Part shown: positions 59,030 to 64,000 of the stretch, piece after piece
How positions within the stretch are numbered: position 1 is the stretch's first letter
Layout: each line of letters opens with the position of its first letter
From: Halobaculum limi
Lineage (GTDB): Archaea > Halobacteriota > Halobacteria > Halobacteriales > Haloferacaceae
Direction: 5' to 3'
NCBI RefSeq assembly: GCF_029490015.1
Contig: NZ_CP120468.1
Coordinates: 2,542,001 to 2,606,000 of the forward strand
Length of the DNA stretch: 64,000 nt
The notes under the pieces: generated by a model
Seen by the model: only the letters and a program-made list of their open reading frames with translations
Database searches by the model: none
Told to the model about the DNA's origin: nothing
Translations under genes and position numbers: made by a program

Positions 59030-59085
59030 GGCCGGTCACCCCACGACGGCGGGCAGACGGGGTCGTCGGTCGATTCCGCGGTCAT
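59026..59085 (-). CDS. Possible 19-codon upstream reading frame
   Basis: A frame starting ATG 59085 encodes 19 residues, MTAESTDDPVCPPSWGDRP, and its TGA overlaps the GTG start of the ferritin-like gene as GTGA. This is the standard geometry of translational coupling, and the acidic start looks haloarchaeal. It could be a leader peptide regulating the ferritin-like gene or simply a chance frame. No homologue can be assessed at this length. Confidence 0.3.
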   Translation of the reverse strand: MTAESTDDPVCPPSWGDRP

Positions 59086-59222
59086 CGTCAGGGAATCGGT
59101 CGACGCCGACCGTAAGCCTTCCCCTCGGACGCTGTTCTCGCCGGTCGCAACGACGGTCCGACGACGGCCCGACGACGGCTCGACGCCGAACTCTCAAGCC
59201 GTCTGCGATCCAACACCCGCCG

Positions 59223-60473
59223 ATGAGTGACGCGGGCCGCGACGACGACGACGACTCCCGCCGGCAGCGACGCGACCGGATCGCACTCGCACTCGTCGTC
59301 TACGCTGTCCTCCTCGCACAGACGCTGGTGTACCCCGGCGTCGACATCCTCGCACGGGCGTTCGGCGGACAGGGCGTCGCCGCGCCCACGCTGTTTCTCG
59401 CCGTCGAGTTCGCCGCCTTCGCCGTCTTCGCCGGCCCGTGGGGCGCACTCTCTGACCGACTCGGCGAGCGTCGTCGCCTCGTTGCCCTCGCCAGCGCGGG
59501 CGGTGCGGTCGGCTATCTCGCACTCGCTGGCGTCGCCGACGCCGGGCTTCCGTTCGCGGCCGTCCTCGTCATCCGTGCGCTCCAAGGCGGTGCGACGGTG
59601 GGCGCACTCTCGTTGGCCATCTCGGCGCTCGCGGACCGCTCCGGCGGCAACGGCCGGAATATGGGCATCGCCGGCATCGCTATCGGCCTCGGCACCGCCA
59701 CCGGCGCGCCGCTCGGGGGCCAACTGTACGAGGTCGGTGCGACCGTCCCGCTGCTCGCCGCTGCTGGACTGCTCGGCGTCGCGGCCGTCGGCGCACTCAC
59801 GATTCCCGACCGTCCGCCCGCGGCCGCCGGCGACGGCGCGAGGCGGCACGGTGGCCTCTCCGCACTCCTCGCGGGACTCCGCGAGCAGCGAGACCTCTCG
59901 ATTCCGTACGCGTTCGCGTTCGTCGACCGCCTCACCGCCGGCTTCTTTGCACTCGTCGGGACGCTGTACTTCCGAGAGGCGTTCGGCCTCGGCCCCGGCG
60001 CGACTGGCCTCCTCCTCGCGGCCTTCTTCGCGCCGTTCGCGCTGCTACAGTACCCGTTCGGCCTCCTCTCGGATCGGATCGGTCGCGTCGTCCCCATCGC
60101 CGCTGGATCTGCCGTCTACGGCCTCGTCGTCGTCCTCGTCGGCCTCGCCCCGACGGTTCCGCTCGTCGCCGTCGCGATGGTCGGCGTCGGCGTCCTCGGG
60201 GCGCTGATGGCTCCGGCGACGCTGGCGCTCGTGGTCGACCTCGCGGGCGACAGCGACCGTGGTGCGGCCGTCGCCGGGTTCAACGCCGCCGGGAGTCTCG
60301 GCTTCCTCGCCGGATCGCTCGTCGGCGGCGCAGTCGCCGCGGAGTTCGGCTTCCTCGCGGCGTTCGTCGTCGCCGGCGGCAGCGAGTTCCTCCTCGCCAT
60401 CGCGGCGCTTCCGGGACTCCTCCGACTGGGTCGCCGCGCTGGGCGGTCGGCGGTGTTCAGCGGCGGCGACTGA
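59223..60473 (+). CDS. MFS transporter
   Basis: A 416-residue 12-helix transporter of the major facilitator superfamily. The N-terminal half has the motif GPWGALSDRLGERRRLVAL near residue 73, which fits MFS motif A, and the second half has QYPFGLLSDRIGRVVPIA near 278, its repeat. An ALQGGATVGALSLAISALAD segment follows in helix 4. The loop near residue 200-220 is polar. The type is close to drug-export or sugar-phosphate transporters. ATG 59223 opens an acidic N-terminus (SDAGRDDDDD). The substrate is unknown. Confidence 0.9.
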   Translation: MSDAGRDDDDDSRRQRRDRIALALVVYAVLLAQTLVYPGVDILARAFGGQGVAAPTLFLAVEFAAFAVFAGPWGALSDRLGERRRLVALASAGGAVGYLALAGVADAGLPFAAVLVIRALQGGATVGALSLAISALADRSGGNGRNMGIAGIAIGLGTATGAPLGGQLYEVGATVPLLAAAGLLGVAAVGALTIPDRPPAAAGDGARRHGGLSALLAGLREQRDLSIPYAFAFVDRLTAGFFALVGTLYFREAFGLGPGATGLLLAAFFAPFALLQYPFGLLSDRIGRVVPIAAGSAVYGLVVVLVGLAPTVPLVAVAMVGVGVLGALMAPATLALVVDLAGDSDRGAAVAGFNAAGSLGFLAGSLVGGAVAAEFGFLAAFVVAGGSEFLLAIAALPGLLRLGRRAGRSAVFSGGD

Positions 60474-60563
60474 CGGCGTCTCGACGGCGACCGACAGCGG
60501 TACTGACGGCCGCGCGACAAGACTGATACTTCACCGGGGCGTCCACTCACCCGATCAGATTCT

Positions 60564-61841
60564 ATGTCCGACCACGACCGCGAGTACGAGATCGTCCTGT
60601 GGGGCGCGACCGGGTTCACCGGCGGCCTCGTCGCCGAGTACCTCGCCGACCGCTACGGCACGACCGACCTCGACTGGGCGCTCGCCGGCCGTGACGAACG
60701 GCGTCTCGCCGCCGTTCGCGACTCGCTGGCCGACAGCAACAGTGACGCCGACGTCGACGCCGACGCGCTGGACCTCCTGACCGGCGACGCGTTCGACCAG
60801 GACTCCTTGGACGCCATCGCCGAACAGACCGCCGTCGTCATCTCGACGGTCGGCCCCTACGCCCGATTCGGCTCCCACCTCGTCGCCGCCTGCGTCGACG
60901 CGGGCACCCACTACTGCGACCTCTCGGGTGAGGTCCACTGGATGCGCGAGATGATCGACGAGCATCACGACGCCGCCCGCGAGAACGGCACGCGCATCGT
61001 CCACGGGTGCGGGTTCGACTCCGTGCCGAGCGACGTGGGAACGCTCTTCCTGCAGTCGCACGCCGAGGAGACCGTCGGCGCGTACTGCGACGAGGTGCGC
61101 GGCTTCGTCTCGATTCGGGGTGGCTCCTTCAGCGGCGGCACCATCGCGAGTATGGTCGAGATGTACGAGATGGCCAGCGAGGACCGCGAGGTGCGACGCC
61201 TCCTCGCGGACCCGCGGGCACTCGACCCGCCGGAGAGTCGCGGCGCGCCCGCCGACCGCCCGCAACGCGGCGTGGCATACGACCGCGACGCCGACACCTG
61301 GACCGCGCCGTTCGTGATGGCTCAGATCAACGAACCCGTCGTCCGTCGCTCGAACGCCCTCCTCGGCCACCCGTGGGGACACACCTTCCGCTACGGGGAA
61401 TCGCTGCGAACCGGGCAGGGTGTGAAAGCCGCGGCGACCGCCGCCGGTCTCGCGGTCGGACAAGGGTTACTCGCAGGTGCGCTCTCAGTCGGACCGGTTC
61501 GCGAACTCCTCGACCGCTACGTCCTCCCCGAGGCCGGTGAGGGGCCCGACCGCGAGACCATCGAGGGGAGTTCCTTCGAAGTGCGACTCGTGGGCACCGG
61601 TGCCTCCGACGACCACCCCTCGGGGTTCACCGTCGAGGCGCGGGTCCGCGGCGACCGCGACCCCGGCTACGGGTCGACCGCGCGGATGCTCGGTGAGTCG
61701 GCCGTCTGTCTCGCCCGCGGAGAGGTGGACTCCCCCGTGGAGGGCGGCGTGTTGACGCCGGCGTCGGGCATCGGCCTGCCGCTGATCGACCGACTGGAGG
61801 GGACTGGCGTGTCGTTCGAGGCCGAGGTCGTCGACGACTGA
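60564..61841 (+). CDS. Saccharopine-dehydrogenase-like NAD(P)-binding reductase
   Basis: The 425-residue protein has a Rossmann fold at the start (EIVLWGATGFTGGLVAEYLAD near residue 8) and the family segment VVISTVGPYARFGSHLVAAC near 90, followed by GTHYCDLSGEVHWMREMID near 112 and HGCGFDSVPSDVGTLFL near 147. This matches the trans-acting enoyl reductase/saccharopine-dehydrogenase-like group, in which members act on lipids or remain uncharacterised. The substrate is not known. It lies 90 bases after the MFS transporter on the same strand. Confidence 0.85.
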   Translation: MSDHDREYEIVLWGATGFTGGLVAEYLADRYGTTDLDWALAGRDERRLAAVRDSLADSNSDADVDADALDLLTGDAFDQDSLDAIAEQTAVVISTVGPYARFGSHLVAACVDAGTHYCDLSGEVHWMREMIDEHHDAARENGTRIVHGCGFDSVPSDVGTLFLQSHAEETVGAYCDEVRGFVSIRGGSFSGGTIASMVEMYEMASEDREVRRLLADPRALDPPESRGAPADRPQRGVAYDRDADTWTAPFVMAQINEPVVRRSNALLGHPWGHTFRYGESLRTGQGVKAAATAAGLAVGQGLLAGALSVGPVRELLDRYVLPEAGEGPDRETIEGSSFEVRLVGTGASDDHPSGFTVEARVRGDRDPGYGSTARMLGESAVCLARGEVDSPVEGGVLTPASGIGLPLIDRLEGTGVSFEAEVVDD

Positions 61842-61913
61842 TCGGCGCAGCGCAGTCGCTGTGGACGGGAAGAAAAGCGTGAGAACGGGAGCGGAGCCGA
61901 GGGTATCGTCGCC

Positions 61914-63125
61914 TCAATCGAGGCGGGCGACGATGAGGTCCTCGATGTCGTCGCGGAGTTCGTCGACCTCGACCTCCTCGAGGACGGGCACGAAGAAGCC
62001 CTCCACGAGCATATTGCGCGCGGTGCGCTCGGGGATGGATCGAGAGGTCATGTAGAACAGGTCCTCTTTGTCCACCTGGCCGACCGTCGCGGAGTGCGAC
62101 GCTTCGGTGTCGTGGTTGTGGATGATGAGCTTCGGCGAGGCGTCGGCCTCGGAGTCGTCGCTCAGCATCAGGGTGTTCTCGCGCTGGTACGAGGAGGTGT
62201 CCCAGGCGTCGCGGCCGACGTCCTGCACGCCCTCGTACACCGAGCGTGCCTCGTCGTCGAGGACGCCGCGCGTGACCAGGTCGGCGGTCGTGTGTTCGCC
62301 GTTGTGCCACACGCGAGCGTTGATGTCGAGGTGCTGGTCGTTGTGGCCGAAGAACGCGCCGACGATCTTCGTCTCCGAGGAGTCGCCGTTCAACTCCGTC
62401 TCGATGTCCGAGCGGGTGAGTCGAGAGCCGATGTTGCCCTCGATCCAACTGATCGTCGAGTAGGTGTTGGCGTCGCCGCGCTTCAGCGTGAAGTTGTACA
62501 CGTCCTCGTCGAGGTTCTGGAGCGTGCCGTACTGGACGTACGAGTTCTCGCCGGAGACGATCTCGACGATGTTGCTGAAGTAGCGGTCGCCCTCGACGTC
62601 GCTCTCGCCGTTCGAGATGCGCTCGAGGATCGTCGCCGAGGCGTTGTCCTCGGTGACGACGAGCGTGTGGCTGAACAGCGACCGACTGTTCATCTCGGCG
62701 CGCACCTTCACGTCCTCGGCGTCGACGCCCTTGGGGACGTAGATGACCGTGCCGGTCGTGAACAGCGCCGTCGACAGCGCGGTGAGGTAGTTCGTCTGCG
62801 GGTCGGTGACGGAGCCGAAGTGCGCTTTCACCAGTTCGGGGTGCTGGTCCAGCGCTGCCGGGAAGTCGAGCACCTCGGCACCCTCGGCGGAGACGCGTTC
62901 GGTCTCGTCGCTCTGGTCGATCGGGTCGACGAGGGTCTCGTAGTCGAGGTCTTCGAGGTTCGTCCAGCGGCGGCCGGGTGTCTCGATGACGTTCGGCATC
63001 TCCAGGTCGTCCAGCGCCGCCAGCGCGTCGAGACGCGTCTGGAGGAGCCAGTCCGGTTCGTCACGCTCGTCGGAGATCGTTCGCACGGTCTCCTCGGAGA
63101 GGTTCGCGGGTAGCTGTGTACTCAT
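61914..63125 (-). CDS. sufD: Fe-S cluster assembly protein SufD
   Basis: SufD pairs with SufB and SufC to form the scaffold on which iron-sulfur clusters are built. The 403-residue protein is a right-handed beta helix. The C-terminal core has IIHNHDTEASHSATVGQVDKE near residue 335, where the second His of TEASHSATVG corresponds to E. coli SufD His360, and SIPERTARNMLVEGFFVPVLEE near 366. The N-terminus (1-90) is an alpha-helical cap. It starts 37 bases after the sufB stop. Confidence 0.92.
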   Translation of the reverse strand: MSTQLPANLSEETVRTISDERDEPDWLLQTRLDALAALDDLEMPNVIETPGRRWTNLEDLDYETLVDPIDQSDETERVSAEGAEVLDFPAALDQHPELVKAHFGSVTDPQTNYLTALSTALFTTGTVIYVPKGVDAEDVKVRAEMNSRSLFSHTLVVTEDNASATILERISNGESDVEGDRYFSNIVEIVSGENSYVQYGTLQNLDEDVYNFTLKRGDANTYSTISWIEGNIGSRLTRSDIETELNGDSSETKIVGAFFGHNDQHLDINARVWHNGEHTTADLVTRGVLDDEARSVYEGVQDVGRDAWDTSSYQRENTLMLSDDSEADASPKLIIHNHDTEASHSATVGQVDKEDLFYMTSRSIPERTARNMLVEGFFVPVLEEVEVDELRDDIEDLIVARLD

Positions 63126-63162
63126 TGTGTGTGGTGAGTGTGGGGTGAGACGGGGACTCGGA

Positions 63163-64000
63163 TTATCCGAGCGAGCCCTCCATCTCCAGTTCGACGAGCC
63201 GGTTGAGCTCGACGGCGTACTCGATGGGCAGTTCCTCCGTGATCGGCTCGATGAAGCCCGAGACGATCATCTGCTTGGCGTCGTCGTCGTCGAGGCCGCG
63301 CGACTGCAGGTAGAACACGTCCTCGTCGCCGATCTTGCCGACGGTCGCCTCGTGGGCGACGTCCACCGTCGACTCGTTGATCTCCATGTACGGCATCGTG
63401 TCGGAGGTGGACTCGTTGTCGAACATCAGCGCGTCACACTCGACGGCCGTCGAGGAGCCGTGTGCGCCGTCGGCGATGTGGACGAGACCGCGGTAGTTGG
63501 TGCGGCCGCCGTCCTTGCTGATAGACTTCGACTCGATGGTCGACTTCGTGTCCGGCGCGTTGTGGTACACCTTCGCGCCGGTGTCGATGTTCTGGCCCTC
63601 GCCAGCGAACGCGATGGTGATGTGGTTGTCTGAGGCGCCGCGGCCCTTGAGGATGGAACTGGGGTACAGCATCGTCGCCTTCGATCCCATCGATCCGGAG
63701 ATCCACTCCATCCGCCCGCCCTTCTCGACGATGGCGCGCTTCGTGTTGAGGTTGTACGTGTTCTTCGACCAGTTCTGGACGGTCGAGTACTGCACGTGGG
63801 CGTCTTCGTTGACGAACACCTCGACGCCGCCGGAGTGGAGGTTGAACGCCGAGTACTTCGGCGCGGAACAGCCCTCGATGTAGTGGACTTCGGAGCCCTT
63901 CTCGGCGATAATGAGCGTGTGCTCGAACTGGCCCATCCCCTCGGAGTTCATCCGGAAGTACGCCTGCACGGGCATCTCGACGGTGACGTCCTCGGGGACG
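63163..64000 (-). CDS. sufB: Fe-S cluster assembly protein SufB (5'-truncated by the window)
   Basis: The reading frame is open from the right edge to the stop at 63163 and gives 278 residues of a protein that usually has about 475. The conserved core is present: HYIEGCSAPKYSAFNLHSGG near the start of the visible part, STAVECDALMFDNES with the essential Cys (E. coli Cys405), and VDVAHEATVGKIGDEDVFYL with His/Glu (His433/Glu434). The ATG at 63975 is internal; the frame continues upstream (VPEDVTVEMPVQAY). SufC is probably beyond the window. Confidence 0.94.
   Translation of the reverse strand, partial: VPEDVTVEMPVQAYFRMNSEGMGQFEHTLIIAEKGSEVHYIEGCSAPKYSAFNLHSGGVEVFVNEDAHVQYSTVQNWSKNTYNLNTKRAIVEKGGRMEWISGSMGSKATMLYPSSILKGRGASDNHITIAFAGEGQNIDTGAKVYHNAPDTKSTIESKSISKDGGRTNYRGLVHIADGAHGSSTAVECDALMFDNESTSDTMPYMEINESTVDVAHEATVGKIGDEDVFYLQSRGLDDDDAKQMIVSGFIEPITEELPIEYAVELNRLVELEMEGSLG

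Noticed and set aside
1-64000. CRISPR arrays, insertion sequences, integrases, rRNA genes
   Set aside because: I looked for regularly spaced repeats, transposase motifs and conserved rRNA segments and found none. The only clear tandem repeat is the 36-base unit within a coding region.

Overview
The window is a chromosome segment from a halophilic archaeon (class Halobacteria, probably order Haloferacales). Evidence: G+C well above 60%, strongly acidic proteins, Asp/Glu-rich linkers, many leaderless genes with a T-rich or TTATA-type box about 25-30 nt before the start codon, Tat signals on copper proteins and lipoproteins, an archaeal TFB, a PAN proteasome ATPase, and the archaeal version of the early shikimate pathway. 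I see no transposons, integrases, CRISPR or other clear mobile elements. Coding density is high and no gap exceeds 300 bases. I identified about 73 protein genes, including a partial gene at each end, and one tRNA.

Layout. 1-9.2 kb: rhodanese, an alkyltransferase-like protein lacking the active Cys, trpCBA, then aroA', aroB' and aroD (aromatic amino-acid synthesis), and the general factor TFB. 9.4-18.1 kb: a BtuF-like protein, a small winged-helix regulator divergent from PAN, a DUF2240 pair, a HAD hydrolase, and NurA and HerA (DNA end processing) with two opposite-strand genes between them. 18.2-24.7 kb: two universal stress proteins, a nitroreductase, a secreted CARDB-like protein, a degenerate metallo-beta-lactamase-like protein, a KaiC-family ATPase with a long acidic N-terminus, NAD kinase and an HD protein. 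24.7-33.3 kb: carB without carA, DUF5815, an acidic repeat protein, an FAD oxidoreductase, an MBL hydrolase, an eIF1/SUI1 protein and isocitrate dehydrogenase. 33.4-42.7 kb: a fused Gfo/Idh/MocA-aldo/keto reductase with a CDP-alcohol phosphotransferase, isoaspartyl peptidase, GNAT, an APC permease with a stress-protein tail plus a separate stress protein, DUF63 and deoC. 42.7-49.6 kb: two PQQ-propeller lipoproteins, the t6A methylthiotransferase, signal peptidase I, an SDR enzyme and a Mn-type CDF transporter.

49.7-55.9 kb is a respiratory block. A split b6f-type cytochrome b (PetB-like and PetD-like) is encoded with a membrane-anchored halocyanin and four small haloarchaeal membrane proteins on the minus strand. 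A second halocyanin and another membrane protein lie divergently on the plus strand. No Rieske protein is encoded in the block. 56-64 kb: endonuclease III, two single-helix microproteins, tRNA-Gln(UUG), a zinc-ribbon microprotein, a DtxR-family regulator lacking most metal ligands next to a ferritin-like protein, an MFS transporter, a saccharopine-dehydrogenase-like reductase, and sufB-sufD (sufB runs off the window).

The best leads are the Rieske-less cytochrome b/halocyanin block with its accessory membrane proteins, the ligand-poor DtxR regulator paired with a ferritin-like protein, the Asp-for-Cys alkyltransferase-like protein, the reductase fusion, and several inverted repeats in promoter regions (tfb, PAN, carB, 20.85 kb). 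All functions are assigned by reading motifs; no database search was run.
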